64,000 nucleotides of DNA, from assembly GCF_017565645.3 (NCBI RefSeq), contig NZ_CP086136.1, positions 744,001 through 808,000 on the forward strand, written 5' to 3'. Within the stretch, counting starts at the first letter, position 1, and each line of letters opens with the position of its first letter. The notes beneath the pieces were generated by a model. It worked only from the letters and a program-made list of their open reading frames with translations, did not search any database and was not told the DNA's origin. Origin of the DNA: Bradyrhizobium barranii subsp. barranii (lineage in GTDB: Bacteria; Pseudomonadota; Alphaproteobacteria; Rhizobiales; Xanthobacteraceae). The position numbers and the translations under genes are program-made. Below are positions 16,048 to 25,495 of the stretch, piece by piece.

Positions 16048-18339
16048 ATGACGCGCAACGACGGGCGGATGCTCGGCTGGGAACGGATGGCGAGAACTGG
16101 TCTGGGAGCGGCCGGCCTGGGAATAGTCCTGCACGCAACGCCGTCGGTCGCACAGACCTCCGGGACCAATTCGACGTCGACCGCGGCGACATTGCCTCCC
16201 GTCACGGTGGAGGCACCGATCCAGGCGCGTCCGCGCACCCAGCCCGCTCAGGGAGCTTCGCAGCCGTCGCGCGGCCGCGTCGCGACGCAACGCAATGCCG
16301 GGCCCGCGCCAGCCGGAAATTCGGGCGTGCGCGAGGCGGGTGCCGGTCGCGCCAACGCGTCGAGCGAAAGCAGCTATGTTGCAGACAGGAGTTCGGCGGG
16401 TACCAAGACCAACACGCCGTTGCTCGAGACGCCGCAGTCGATCTCGGTCGTGACGCGCAAGGAACTCAACGACCGCGCCGTCCAGACGCTGACGGAGGCG
16501 GTTGGCTATGAACCCGGCGTCCGTATCGATGCCTCCGGCTACGATCCGCGTTTCGACGCGATCGCGATCCGCGGCTTCGACATCACCTATAACGGCGTTT
16601 ATCTCGACGGCTTGCGGCTCGTCGGAGCCGGTCTCAGCGTGTTCAAGACCGAGCCCTATGGGGTCGACAGCATCACTGTGGTCCGCGGGCCCAGCTCGGC
16701 GCTCTATGGCCTCGGCTCGCCCGGCGGATTGATCGATCTGTCGAGCAAGCTGCCGACCAGCCAGCCGTTTCACGAAGTGCAGACGGTGTTCGGCGACCGC
16801 GATCGCATCCAGGGCAATTTCGACCTGTCGGGCCCGGTCGATGCCAACGGTCAGTTTTCGTATCGGCTGACCGGCGTGATGCGTGACGCGAACGTGTTCG
16901 TGCCCGGCGGCAAGGATAACAGGACCTACATCGCGCCCGCCGTCACCTGGAAGCCGGATCAATCGACGACCCTGACGATTCTCGGGTCCTATCAGAAGTC
17001 GAAGACGCCCGGATCCATGTTCACCCACTCCACGGGCACCGGCACCGCCACCGACATCTTCACGGGCAGCCCGTCCTACAATTCGCTCGACCAGGAGCAG
17101 GGACGCGTGGGCTACCTGTTCGAGCATGCGTTCAACAACGCCGTGACCGTCCGCCAGAAATTCCGCTACGTCGATGTCGACGCGGTCACCCGCTATGTGG
17201 GCTTTCTCGGGGCGCCGGTGGGCAATGTCGTCTCGCGCTATACCGGCTACGTCCACGACACGCTGCAATCGGCCATCATGGATAACCAGGTCGAGGCCAA
17301 GCTATCGACCGGGCCCGTGCAGCACACACTCCTGATCGGCACCGACTACACCTCGTCGAAGTTCAACGACAAGCAGGGATTCGGCTTCGGCGTCTCCGAT
17401 CTCAACCTGGCCGCGCCGGTCTACGCGCCGGAATCCATTCCCGATCCCGCGATCTCGTCCTCGACAGCCCAGCGGCAAACCCAGTCCGGCGTGTATGTTC
17501 AGGACCAGGCCAGGCTCGATCACTGGATCCTGACATTGAGCGGCCGCAGCGACTGGGTCAGCACCACGGGTGAGGATCTGTTCGCGCTGACCCGGCAGAC
17601 GCAGTCCGATCAGGCCTATAGCGGGCGCGCCGGGCTGACCTATGTGTTCGATTCCGGTGTTGCGCCTTACGTTGCCTATTCGACCTCGTTCTTTCCCAAT
17701 CTCGGCGTCGATCCGTCGGGCGCCTTCTTCAAGCCGACCACCGGCAAGCAGACTGAAGTCGGTGTGAAGTACCAGCCGCAGGGGACGAGGAGCTTCATTA
17801 CCGCGGCGGTGTTCGATTTGACCCAGGACGGCGGCCTGGTCACGACGGGGACGGGCGTGACGGTCCAGCGTGGCGAGATTCAAAGCCGCGGCTTCGAATT
17901 GCAGGCGCTTGCAAGCCTGGGCGGTGGTTTCGACATCACCTCGTCGTACACCTATCTCGACATGGTGACCAAGCAGGCCGCGGACGACTCGCTGATCGGC
18001 AAGTTTCCCTCGGGCAATCCCCCGCATACCGCGACGCTGTGGGCGAACTATGCCCTGCCGCTGGCCGGACCGTTTGCAGGATTGAGCGTCGGTGGCGGCG
18101 CGCGTTACATGTCCTGGAGCTACGGCGATGATGCGAACACGTTCAAGAACAGCTCGGTAACCCTGATCGACGCGGCGCTGAAATATGATTTTGGCCAGGC
18201 GGCGAAGGAGCTGAAGGGCCTCCAGTTCCAGGTCAATGCCAAGAACCTGTTCAATCTGCACTACACCACGTGCCAGGTCGGTTATTGCTACCGCGGCGCG
18301 CCGCTGACCGTCATCGCAACGCTCGGGTATCGCTGGTGA
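16048..18339 (+). CDS. TonB-dependent siderophore receptor
   Basis: 763-residue outer-membrane receptor. A signal peptide ends near TPSVAQT. A low-complexity region of about 80 residues follows with VTVEAPI, a probable TonB box. The plug domain comes next (ETPQSISVVTRKEL, EAVGYEPGVRI, IAIRGFD, VVRGPSSALYG) and then a 22-strand barrel ending in the OMP signature LGYRW. The plug features are those of ferric hydroxamate/pyoverdine-type receptors. Four cysteines near the C-terminus (TTCQVGYCYRG) are usual for the group. Iron and the adjacent AraC regulator probably control expression, but I found no clear Irr/Fur site. Confidence 0.92.
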   Translation: MTRNDGRMLGWERMARTGLGAAGLGIVLHATPSVAQTSGTNSTSTAATLPPVTVEAPIQARPRTQPAQGASQPSRGRVATQRNAGPAPAGNSGVREAGAGRANASSESSYVADRSSAGTKTNTPLLETPQSISVVTRKELNDRAVQTLTEAVGYEPGVRIDASGYDPRFDAIAIRGFDITYNGVYLDGLRLVGAGLSVFKTEPYGVDSITVVRGPSSALYGLGSPGGLIDLSSKLPTSQPFHEVQTVFGDRDRIQGNFDLSGPVDANGQFSYRLTGVMRDANVFVPGGKDNRTYIAPAVTWKPDQSTTLTILGSYQKSKTPGSMFTHSTGTGTATDIFTGSPSYNSLDQEQGRVGYLFEHAFNNAVTVRQKFRYVDVDAVTRYVGFLGAPVGNVVSRYTGYVHDTLQSAIMDNQVEAKLSTGPVQHTLLIGTDYTSSKFNDKQGFGFGVSDLNLAAPVYAPESIPDPAISSSTAQRQTQSGVYVQDQARLDHWILTLSGRSDWVSTTGEDLFALTRQTQSDQAYSGRAGLTYVFDSGVAPYVAYSTSFFPNLGVDPSGAFFKPTTGKQTEVGVKYQPQGTRSFITAAVFDLTQDGGLVTTGTGVTVQRGEIQSRGFELQALASLGGGFDITSSYTYLDMVTKQAADDSLIGKFPSGNPPHTATLWANYALPLAGPFAGLSVGGGARYMSWSYGDDANTFKNSSVTLIDAALKYDFGQAAKELKGLQFQVNAKNLFNLHYTTCQVGYCYRGAPLTVIATLGYRW

Positions 18340-18651
18340 ACCAGCTTGCGCCTGAGAACCCCGGTTATCCGGTCAATATGCCTTACCCAAATCGCTGGCG
18401 CCGGCGACTAACGCGCCAGGTGGTGGGTACCGATTTCAACCAAAGTGGTCCGGCAGGACAGGCGGTAGATCAGGCTGAACAATTGAACCCACATGATCGA
18501 ACTCCACTGTTGATCACATGCACGATATTAGGCCCCCAGTCTTTCCGGCCGTTTTCGAGGGACAGGGAAAATGGCTTCGTCGGCGAGCGCCGTGATGTCG
18601 TCGGAACAGACCGGACGAAGTCGCCTCACGCGGGCGTGAGACGTATCTCCG
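18340..18651. other. Convergent intergenic gap without a recognisable gene
   Basis: 312 bases between the receptor stop and the stop of the convergent glutamine synthetase-like gene. Short frames only. A small hairpin (CTCAC...GTGAG near 18624-18642) may be the terminator of the minus-strand gene. Confidence 0.4.
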
Positions 18652-20088
18652 TCAAAACACCTCGAAATATTCGCGGTGCTCCCAGTCGGTCACCTCTGAC
18701 AGGAAGCGGTCGATCTCGGCATTCTTGATGTGGGTGTAGTAGTCGACGAACTCGGGCCCGAACTTCTCGCGGAAGAACGGATCGTCCTTCAGCGCGGCGA
18801 CCGCATCGCGCAAGCTCTTCGGCAACGGCGGCGCCTTGGTCTCGTAGGGCGTGTCGGCGGACGGGCCGGGGTCGAGCTTGCGATCGACGCCGTCGAGGCC
18901 CGACAAAATTTGCGAGGCCATGTAGAGATAGGGATTGGCGGCGGGCTCGCCGATGCGGTTCTCCAGGCGCGTTGCGGCATCATTGGCGCCGCCGAGCACG
19001 CGGATCATCACGCCGCGATTGTCGCGGCCCCAGATCGCGCGGTCCGGCGCCAGCGAATAGGAGCGGTAGCGCTTGTAGCCGTTGATGGTCGGGGTGGTGA
19101 ACACGGTCGAGGCGCGGGCGTGGTCGAGCAGGCCGGCAAGGTACGCCTTGCCGAACGCACTGAGCGGCTCGCCGCCGTCCTTCGTCATGAACTGGTTCTC
19201 GCCGGTCGTGCGCGAGACGATCGACTGATGCAAGTGCCAGCCGCTCGCGAACACATTCGGCAGTTTCGGCCGGCACATGAAGGTGGCGTGATAGCCGTGG
19301 CGGTGCGCAATCTGCTTCACGGCAGAGCGGAACAGCACCATGTTGTCGGCGGGCTCCAGCCCCTTCCTCGGCGCGAAGGTGAATTCGCACTGGCTCGGCC
19401 CGAACTCGACCTCGACCGAGCGCAAGGGCAGTCCGAGCGCGACGATATCGCGGCGCAGGATCTCCAGCACCGGCTCCATCTGATCGAAGCGCTGCTCGGT
19501 GAGGTATTGATAGCCGTGGCTGAGCAGGCTCACCGACGGCGGCGTGCCGGGCTGGCCGGCATCTTCGGGCCGCATATGCGCGTCGTCGAGCTTGAAGATG
19601 TGGAATTCAACCTCGAGGCCGGCGACGAAATCGTGGCCGCGGCCGCTGAGATCATCGAGCACCTTGCGATAGAGGCCGCGGGTCGCGAACGGCACGGGAC
19701 GGCCGTCGCCAAAATAGAGATCGCAGAGCACCCAGCCCGTCGCGGGCGCCCATGGCAGCACGCGGAACGTGGTTGGGTCGGCGACCATCAACACGTCGGC
19801 CGCGCCCTCCATCTCCTTCATGCCGAACCCGCCGCCTGACGTGAACACCGGAAACACCGTGCGGTGCGAGGTATCCTTGGCGAGCATGGTCGTGGTGATG
19901 GAGCAGCCGCTCTCCAGCGAGGCGATCGCCTCGGCGGCGATGATGGTCTTGCCGCGCAAAATGCCGTGCTGGTCCGGGAAGGCGAGGCGGATGACCTCGA
20001 GGTTCTTTTCCTCGACGATGCGGCGCAGGCGCGCTGCGGCGTCCCTCTGCTCATCCGACCACAGCGCATGATGCGCGACGAAAGTCAC
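18652..20088 (-). CDS. Glutamine synthetase-family ligase (gamma-glutamyl-amide forming type)
   Basis: 478 residues from GTG 20088, which follows TAAGGAGC. It has the GS beta-grasp N-terminus (LEVIRLAFPDQHGILRGKTI) and catalytic domain motifs: GLEVEFHIF, VEVEFGPSQCEF, GWHLHQSI and ENRIGEPAANPYLYMA. It is not the housekeeping GlnA: the adenylylation-site region is absent and the sequence resembles PuuA/GlnT-type enzymes that glutamylate amines. It lies 163 bases downstream of a Rieske oxygenase on the same strand. Together they recall aniline-type pathways where a GS-like enzyme activates the amine before oxygenation. Substrate unknown. Confidence 0.85.
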   Translation of the reverse strand: MTFVAHHALWSDEQRDAAARLRRIVEEKNLEVIRLAFPDQHGILRGKTIIAAEAIASLESGCSITTTMLAKDTSHRTVFPVFTSGGGFGMKEMEGAADVLMVADPTTFRVLPWAPATGWVLCDLYFGDGRPVPFATRGLYRKVLDDLSGRGHDFVAGLEVEFHIFKLDDAHMRPEDAGQPGTPPSVSLLSHGYQYLTEQRFDQMEPVLEILRRDIVALGLPLRSVEVEFGPSQCEFTFAPRKGLEPADNMVLFRSAVKQIAHRHGYHATFMCRPKLPNVFASGWHLHQSIVSRTTGENQFMTKDGGEPLSAFGKAYLAGLLDHARASTVFTTPTINGYKRYRSYSLAPDRAIWGRDNRGVMIRVLGGANDAATRLENRIGEPAANPYLYMASQILSGLDGVDRKLDPGPSADTPYETKAPPLPKSLRDAVAALKDDPFFREKFGPEFVDYYTHIKNAEIDRFLSEVTDWEHREYFEVF

Positions 20089-20111
20089 TCGGTTGCTCCT
20101 TAAGTCCGTGC

Positions 20112-20213
20112 TGTCATCGCCCGCGAAGGCGGGCGATCCAGTATTCCAGAGACGGCGACGTGTCCACGAGAGGCCGCGGCGTACTGGATGCCCCGCCTTC
20201 GCGGGGCATGACA
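20112..20213. repeat. Interspersed palindromic repeat, family A (copy 1)
   Basis: About 100 bp with terminal hairpins (CCCGCGAAGGCGGG at left, CCCCGCCTTCGCGGGG at right), conserved inner parts GATCCAGTATTCCAGAG-like and GTACTGGATGCCCC, and a variable centre. The same layout recurs at 33214-33315 and 62863-62967. It fills the GS/Rieske gap. Confidence 0.85.
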
Positions 20214-20251
20214 GTGGAGTATGCGGCGCACGCCGCTGATTGACGGCATTA

Positions 20252-21610
20252 TCACTCCGCCGCCGTCAGCCGGTGCACGTTGTCCGCGATCTCCTTCGGC
20301 ACCGGCGCGGCCCAAGGTGCGCCGCGGCGGCGCTTGACGTCGACCTCCATCCAGTAGAGCTCCCAACCCTGGGTCGGCCCGATGCCGTCCATGGTGGCCG
20401 GTCCCTGGATGCTGCGCGCCCTGCTCTCGTCCAGGAACAGCATCGGCTTCTCGCCGCCGCCGACCTTCTCGATCTCAGCCCGCAGCAGGCGGCGGTACTG
20501 CACGATCGCCTTGTCGCTCGAGCCGAGATGCTCCTTGGTGCGGTCCTGGATCGCGCCCATCGATTCCACCGCCCACTGGTCGTGCACGTTGATGTCGGTG
20601 CCCATGCCGGTATAGGTCGCGGTCGCCTGCTCGTGCGGATCGAAGCCGTAATCGTTGCCGCGGTTCTTGCGCGATTTGTAGTCGGGCAGCTCATAGAGCT
20701 CGAGCCGCTGATCGCGCATCTTCTGCTTGTCGACCGGGTTGGTGTAGCTGGTGAAGATCGCGTACCAGTAGCAGTTCTCGTCGTCGACCGGCACGTGCCA
20801 CTGCGTGATCGTCATTTCCGTGCTCATCGGGATGACGAAGCCGTGCGGGAAGAGCTGGTTGGTGACGCGCACATGGGTGCGCTCCTCGTCGATCTCGCGC
20901 AGCGCGATCAGCCGCAGGCCATATTCGGTGTGTTCGACATTGATGATCGGCCGGTCGTACTCGCGCAGGATCTTTGTCATCGGCAGGTCGCTGCCGGCGG
21001 AGGCGCCGCGGAACTGCTTGCCGTAAGCCGTCGACGTATCCTCGTCCTCGAAGAAGCGGTGCAGATAGGAGGCGTGCGCGGGATCGATGCCGACCTCGAG
21101 GGCCTGAAGCCAGTTGCAGGCCATGTGGCCCTTGAACGCAAAAGTGTGCGTGCCGGGCGCGACAAAGCAGTCGAGCTCCGGAAATGCCGGCGGCTCACCC
21201 TCGCCGAGATAAGCCCAGAGGATGCCGCTCTTCTCGACCACGGGATAGGAGCGCTGGCGAATGTTCTGGCAGAGTTTTGAATCCTTCGGCTCCGCCGGCG
21301 TCTCGATGCACTGGCCGGTGGCGTCGAACAGCCAGCCATGGAAGGCGCAGCGCAGGCCGCCATGTTCGAGACGTCCGAAGGCGAGGTCGGCGCCGCGATG
21401 GGCGCAATGACGATCGATCAGGCCGTAGCGTCCGCTCTCGTCGCGGAACAGCACCAGGTTCTCGCCGAGCAGTTTGACGGGACGGATCGGGCGCGTGCCG
21501 TCCAGCTCATCGACCAGCGCCGCCGGCTGCCAATAGCTCCGCATCAGCTTGCCGCAGGGGTCCTTCGGACCGGTACGGGTGATCAGGTCGTTCTGCTCCT
21601 GGCTCATCAT
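20252..21610 (-). CDS. Rieske non-heme iron oxygenase, large subunit
   Basis: 452 residues from ATG 21610, preceded by AAAGGA at 8 bases; open frame further upstream is antisense to iclR and not native. The Rieske cluster is CAHRGADL...CAFHGW (CxH and CxxH). The mononuclear iron site is DPAHASYLH (two His plus a later Asp). The overall form is like phthalate 4,5-dioxygenase-type enzymes that work with a separate reductase, which is not encoded nearby. It is divergent from an IclR regulator across 111 bases that contain a palindrome, and is followed by the GS-like ligase. It probably hydroxylates an aromatic or amine substrate. Confidence 0.9.
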   Translation of the reverse strand: MMSQEQNDLITRTGPKDPCGKLMRSYWQPAALVDELDGTRPIRPVKLLGENLVLFRDESGRYGLIDRHCAHRGADLAFGRLEHGGLRCAFHGWLFDATGQCIETPAEPKDSKLCQNIRQRSYPVVEKSGILWAYLGEGEPPAFPELDCFVAPGTHTFAFKGHMACNWLQALEVGIDPAHASYLHRFFEDEDTSTAYGKQFRGASAGSDLPMTKILREYDRPIINVEHTEYGLRLIALREIDEERTHVRVTNQLFPHGFVIPMSTEMTITQWHVPVDDENCYWYAIFTSYTNPVDKQKMRDQRLELYELPDYKSRKNRGNDYGFDPHEQATATYTGMGTDINVHDQWAVESMGAIQDRTKEHLGSSDKAIVQYRRLLRAEIEKVGGGEKPMLFLDESRARSIQGPATMDGIGPTQGWELYWMEVDVKRRRGAPWAAPVPKEIADNVHRLTAAE

Positions 21611-21640
21611 GGCGGGCGTCCTTTGTCGGAGAGGCGTTTG

Positions 21641-21665
21641 TTCGCCTATTGAACGAATGGGCGAA
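21641..21665. promoter_or_regulatory. Candidate IclR operator between oxygenase and regulator
   Basis: TTCGCCTATT (21641-21650) and AATGGGCGAA (21656-21665) form a 10-bp inverted repeat with one mismatch around GAACG. It lies 30 bases before the oxygenase ATG and 56 before the iclR ATG, so one dimeric regulator could control both. Confidence 0.6.
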
Positions 21666-21721
21666 TTATGCCATGCCTTGGTCCGGCGGCAAGCAATATT
21701 TTGCAGGATGTTCCCGGACCT

Positions 21722-22507
21722 ATGCCCAAGCTGAAGCGCAGCGAAAACGACGCGCGGGCGACGGATTTCGTCGAGAGCCTCGATCGCGGCCTGCGCCTGC
21801 TGCAATGTTTCGGCGCGACCACCGGCCCGATGACGCTGAGCGATCTCGCCCGGGCCGCGGAGCTGCCGCGCGCCACTGCGCGGCGCATGCTGTTCACGCT
21901 TCAGCGCGGCGGCTTCGTCGCCGGCGACGGCAAGCTGTTCTCGCTGACGCCGCACGTGCTGACGCTCGCGGCGTCCTACCTGCGCTCCAGCCAGCTCGTC
22001 GCCGTGCTTCAGCCGGTGCTCGATCGCGTCGCCACGGCAGCGCAGGAAATCTCCTCGCTCGCGGTGCTCGACGGCGACGACGTCGTGTTTGTCGCGCGCA
22101 GCAGCCCGGCGCGGATGTTTTCGGGTGGGCTCGAGATCGGCTACCGGCTGCCGGCGTTCTGCACCTCGGTCGGCCGCGCCATGCTCGGGCAGTTCGATGA
22201 TGCAGCGCTTGCCGCACGCCTGAAGACAATGAAGCGCGAGATGTTGACGCCGCAGACAGTGACCGATCCCAAGGCGCTGCTGGCCAGCATCACCGCGGAT
22301 CGCGAGCAAGGGTATTCGCTGGTCGATCGCGAGGCAGAGCCGCATTTCCGCTCGATCTCGGTTCCGGTGCGCCGCTACGACGGCGTGATCGTCGCCGCCA
22401 TCAACATGGGCGCCCATGTCGACCGCGTGCCGGCAGGGGAGTTGGTCGACCGGTTGCTCCCGCTGCTCCGCGAAGGCGCGGAGTCCGTGCGGTCGCAGCT
22501 GCTCTAG
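21722..22507 (+). CDS. IclR-family transcriptional regulator
   Basis: 261 residues from ATG 21722 (MPKLKRSEND); an ATG 18 codons earlier overlaps the operator region and is less likely. The N-terminal winged HTH (SLDRGLRLLQCFG and MTLSDLARAAELPRATARRM) is followed by the IclR effector domain (GYRLPAFCTSVGRAMLG, GYSLVDREAEPHFRSISVPV). It resembles PcaR/PobR-type regulators of aromatic catabolism and probably controls the divergent Rieske/GS genes. Confidence 0.9.
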   Translation: MPKLKRSENDARATDFVESLDRGLRLLQCFGATTGPMTLSDLARAAELPRATARRMLFTLQRGGFVAGDGKLFSLTPHVLTLAASYLRSSQLVAVLQPVLDRVATAAQEISSLAVLDGDDVVFVARSSPARMFSGGLEIGYRLPAFCTSVGRAMLGQFDDAALAARLKTMKREMLTPQTVTDPKALLASITADREQGYSLVDREAEPHFRSISVPVRRYDGVIVAAINMGAHVDRVPAGELVDRLLPLLREGAESVRSQLL

Positions 22508-22516
22508 CAACGATCG

Positions 22517-22545
22517 TTGGCGCCGCGCGTCCGCGGGCCTATAAT
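22517..22545 (+). promoter_or_regulatory. Candidate sigma-70-type promoter of the PRC-barrel gene
   Basis: TTGGCG (22517-22522), a 17-base spacer and TATAAT (22540-22545) lie 30 bases before the ATG at 22576. Confidence 0.5.
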
Positions 22546-22575
22546 CTCGTCACGCAAGACAACAGGGAGGACGCC

Positions 22576-22908
22576 ATGAAACACACCATGGTTCCCAGTG
22601 ATCGCGTGGAGCACGTCGGTGTCTACGGGCGCGACGGCGCGAAGCTCGGCTCGATCGAGCGGCTGATGCTCGACAAGGTGACCGGCACGGTCGCCTACGC
22701 CGTGATCAAGACTGGCGGGCTGCTCGGCACGCACCACCATTATCCGGTGCAGTGGGGCGCGCTGAAATACGATCCCGCGCGGCAGGCTTTTCGTGTCGAG
22801 GTGACGCAGGACGAGCTCGCCAGCGGACCGTGCGAGTTCGACGGCGACGAATTCGACTGGGGCGATCGTTCGCGGCCCTACGCGCACCCGAATTATTGGT
22901 CGATCTGA
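22576..22908 (+). CDS. PRC-barrel domain protein
   Basis: 110 residues forming a single PRC-barrel (HVGVYGRDGAKLGSIERLML, GTVAYAVIKTGGLLGTHHHY, PVQWGALKYD) followed by an acidic/aromatic tail. Such proteins are small cytoplasmic beta-barrels common in rhizobia and often stress-induced; a molecular role cannot be assigned. A near-consensus promoter lies just upstream. It precedes the antiporter gene by 85 bases. Confidence 0.85.
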   Translation: MKHTMVPSDRVEHVGVYGRDGAKLGSIERLMLDKVTGTVAYAVIKTGGLLGTHHHYPVQWGALKYDPARQAFRVEVTQDELASGPCEFDGDEFDWGDRSRPYAHPNYWSI

Positions 22909-22993
22909 CGGCGCGATTGCGGCAGGCGTCGCGCGCTGAGCCGCCTCACTTGGTCGCGGTGCGCCGGCGCGCTCGCTGTGTCAAAAGGCAAAA

Positions 22994-24728
22994 ATGCCGC
23001 ATGACACACCTCTCATCGCCACCATCGTCGTCGGACTTGGACTAGCTTTCGTACTTGGAACTATAGCGCAGCGGTTCCGCATTCCGCCGCTTGTCGGCTA
23101 CCTGCTCGCCGGCGTTGCCGTCGGCCCGTTCACGCCAGGCTTCGTCGCCGACCAGGCACTTGCGACCGAGCTCGCCGAACTCGGCATTATCTTGCTGATG
23201 TTCGGCGTCGGCCTGCATTTTTCGCTCCAGGATCTGCTGAGCGTCCGGCACATCGCGGTTCCGGGCGCCGTCGTGCAGATTGCAGTCGCCACACTGATGG
23301 GGCTCGGCCTTTCATGGCTGATGGGCTGGAGCGTCGGTGCGGGACTCGTGTTCGGACTGGCGTTGTCGGTCGCGAGCACTGTGGTCCTGCTTCGCGCGCT
23401 GCAGGAGCGGCGCCTGATGGAGACCGATCGCGGCCGCATCGCGGTCGGCTGGCTCATCGTCGAGGACCTCGCGATGGTGCTCGTGCTGGTGCTGTTCCCG
23501 GCGATCGCAAGCCTTCAGGGCGCCAGCGGCGACAAGCCAGCCTTCGAGCCGCTGGCCGCGCAGGCCGGCTTCGGGCTTGCCGGCATCGTGATGCTGACCC
23601 TGGCCAAGATCATCGTGTTCATCGGGCTGATGCTGGTGGTGGGGCGCCGGGTGATTCCCTGGATCCTGCACTACATCGCCCATACCGGCTCGCGGGAATT
23701 GTTCCGTCTCGGCGTGCTTGCGATCGCGCTGTGCATCGCATTCGGGGCGACGAAGCTGTTCGACGTCTCGCTGGCGCTGGGCGCGTTCTTCGCCGGCATG
23801 ATGCTGCGGGAATCTCCGCTCAGCGCGCGCGCCGCGCAGGAATCGCTGCCGCTGCGCGATGCCTTCGCGGTGCTGTTCTTCGTCTCGGTCGGCATGATGT
23901 TCGATCCGATGAGCGTGGTCCGCGAGCCCTGGCCGCTGTTGGCGACGTTAGCGATCATCATGCTCGGCAAATCACTCGCGGCGTTCATGATCGTGGTGCT
24001 GTTTCGGCATCCGGTCGCGACCGCGCTGACGATCTCGGCGAGCCTGTCGCAGATCGGCGAGTTCTCCTTCATCCTGGCCGAGCTCGGCGTCGCCTCGCAG
24101 ATCCTGCCCAGCGACGGTCGCGACCTGATCATGGCCGGCGCGATCCTCTCCATCATGCTCAACCCGCTGATGTTCGCGGCCGCCACCTGGCTCGCGCCGC
24201 GTCTCGACCCGCGCCGGGATTCACCGCAGGCCGCGGCCGCCGTGCCCGAACCGATCCGCACCACGGACCTGACCGACCATACGATCGTGATCGGCTATGG
24301 CCGCGTCGGCGCGCTCGTCGGCGATGCCCTGAAGCAGCGGCAATTGCCGTTCCTTGTCGCCGAGGTCGGCGAGAGTGCGCTGGCGAAGCTGAAGCAGGGC
24401 GGCATCGAGACCATCATGGGCAATGCCGCGCAGCCCGAAATTCTCGGCGCCACCAATCCGTCACGGGCGCGGCATCTCGTCATCGCGATCCCCGAGGCGT
24501 TCGAGGCAGGGCAGATCGTGCAGCAGGCGCGTGGCCAATCCGGACATCCGCATCATCGCACGAGCGCATGCGGATGCCGAGGTCGATCATTTGAAGGGGC
24601 TGGGAGCGGATGTCGTCATCATGGGCGAGCGGGAGATCGCGCGCGGCATGATCGAGGAGCTGGAGAGGAGAGTTCCAGATGCTGCCCAGCAAGATCCCCG
24701 TCCGCTCGAGGCCGGTTCGGTCGTTTGA
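22994..24728 (+). pseudogene. CPA2 monovalent cation/proton antiporter (YbaL/KefB-like), frameshifted near the 3' end
   Basis: The N-terminal 390 residues hold about 12 membrane helices of a Na+/H+ exchanger domain (GLGLAFVLGTIAQRFRIPPL; PLVGYLLAGVAVGPFTPGF). A TrkA-N nucleotide-binding domain follows (DHTIVIGYGRVGALVGDALK). The frame breaks at about 24530: QQAR is followed in-frame by junk, while another frame gives VANPDIRIIARAHADAEVDH, GADVVIMGEREIARGM and a normal stop at 24728. Loss of a GT from GTGTGG, or gain of one base, explains it. In the frame as read, translation would run to 24733 with an aberrant tail. The membrane part is intact, so the gene may be functional if this is a sequencing error. 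Confidence 0.8.
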
Positions 24729-24939
24729 CCTGATCACGCCGCAGGGCCAGACCTACCGCTTTCCGCCGCCGACATTGTTGCAGCGGTTGTTGCGGTTGCT
24801 GTTCGCGCATGCGGAGACGGTGGCGATTTCGGCGGCGATCCTGGCGTTGATCTATGTGGCGGGCTTTGCCGCCGAAGCACTCGACCGTTCGGTGTTCGAT
24901 GCGTGCAACGATCGGGTTGGGGTGCGCAGGGTGGGTTAG
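24679..24939 (+). CDS. Possible small membrane protein
   Basis: 86 residues with one membrane helix (VAISAAILALIYVAGFAAEAL) after a basic N-terminal part. It overlaps the antiporter 3' end by 50 bases in another frame. The last residues (VGVRRVG) run into a palindromic repeat and may not be native. Uncertain whether it is expressed. Confidence 0.4.
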   Translation: MLPSKIPVRSRPVRSFDLITPQGQTYRFPPPTLLQRLLRLLFAHAETVAISAAILALIYVAGFAAEALDRSVFDACNDRVGVRRVG

Positions 24940-24982
24940 CCTGCAGCTGCGCGGGGTGCAGTCCGCTTGCGTAACCCACCGC
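24928..24982. repeat. Short palindromic repeat (GGGTGGGTTA...TAACCCACC)
   Basis: GGTGGGTTA near 24930 pairs with TAACCCACC near 24972 around a GC-rich centre. This GTGGGTTA/TAACCCAC form is common between genes in bradyrhizobia. Only one copy in this window. Confidence 0.55.
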
Positions 24983-25003
24983 GTCCCCGCCTCGCGCTCC
25001 GTG

Positions 25004-25399
25004 TCACTGCCGGTTGCGCATCCAGTCGGCAAGACCGGATATCGCCTTGTCGAGGTCTTGCCGCGCGGCAGCGTCGACGACCGTCTCCTCCAGCGCGCCG
25101 CGCATGCAAGTTAGCCACGCGTCGCGTTCGGCGTCGCCGATCGCAAAACCGATGTGTCGCTGCCGCAGCCGCGGATGGCCCTTCTCTACGGAATAGAGCT
25201 TTGGGCCGCCGGTCCATTCGGTGAGGTAGCGCTTCAGCACGTCCCTGATCAGTCCGAGGTCATCCGCGTGCATCGCACGGATCATTTTCGCCTCCGGCAG
25301 CGTGTCCATGCGCTCGTAGAAGCGGTCGACCAGAAGGTCGATCGTGCCGCTGCCGCCGATCCGCTCGAACATGGAGATTGCGACGTCGCTATCGGTCAT
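25004..25399 (-). CDS. Truncated haemoglobin, group II type
   Basis: 131 residues. Family features are FERIGGSGTIDLLVDRFYERM, KRYLTEWTGGPKLYS and GHPRLRQRHIGFAIGDAERDAWL. These include the proximal His region (RH) and the Trp at position G8 (DAWL) that marks groups II and III. Group II globins bind O2/NO and are linked to detoxification or oxygen handling. It is transcribed away from the boxR region; no regulator site is visible. Confidence 0.9.
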   Translation of the reverse strand: MTDSDVAISMFERIGGSGTIDLLVDRFYERMDTLPEAKMIRAMHADDLGLIRDVLKRYLTEWTGGPKLYSVEKGHPRLRQRHIGFAIGDAERDAWLTCMRGALEETVVDAAARQDLDKAISGLADWMRNRQ

Positions 25400-25495
25400 T
25401 CATCGAGTCCTGGTGTGTGCTGTGTGGCCCTTCATATCGTTTCTGTTTGAGAAACGAAAAGGGACGCAAGGCACATCCGCGCGCGCAACTGCACT

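Noticed and set aside
20240..21280. A 346-residue frame antisense to the Rieske oxygenase
   Set aside because: The opposite strand has Rieske and iron-site motifs; this frame shows only low-complexity Arg/Val/Leu sequence.
24734..24979. An 81-residue Pro/Thr-rich frame on the minus strand
   Set aside because: Low-complexity shadow of the plus-strand membrane-protein frame and a palindromic repeat.
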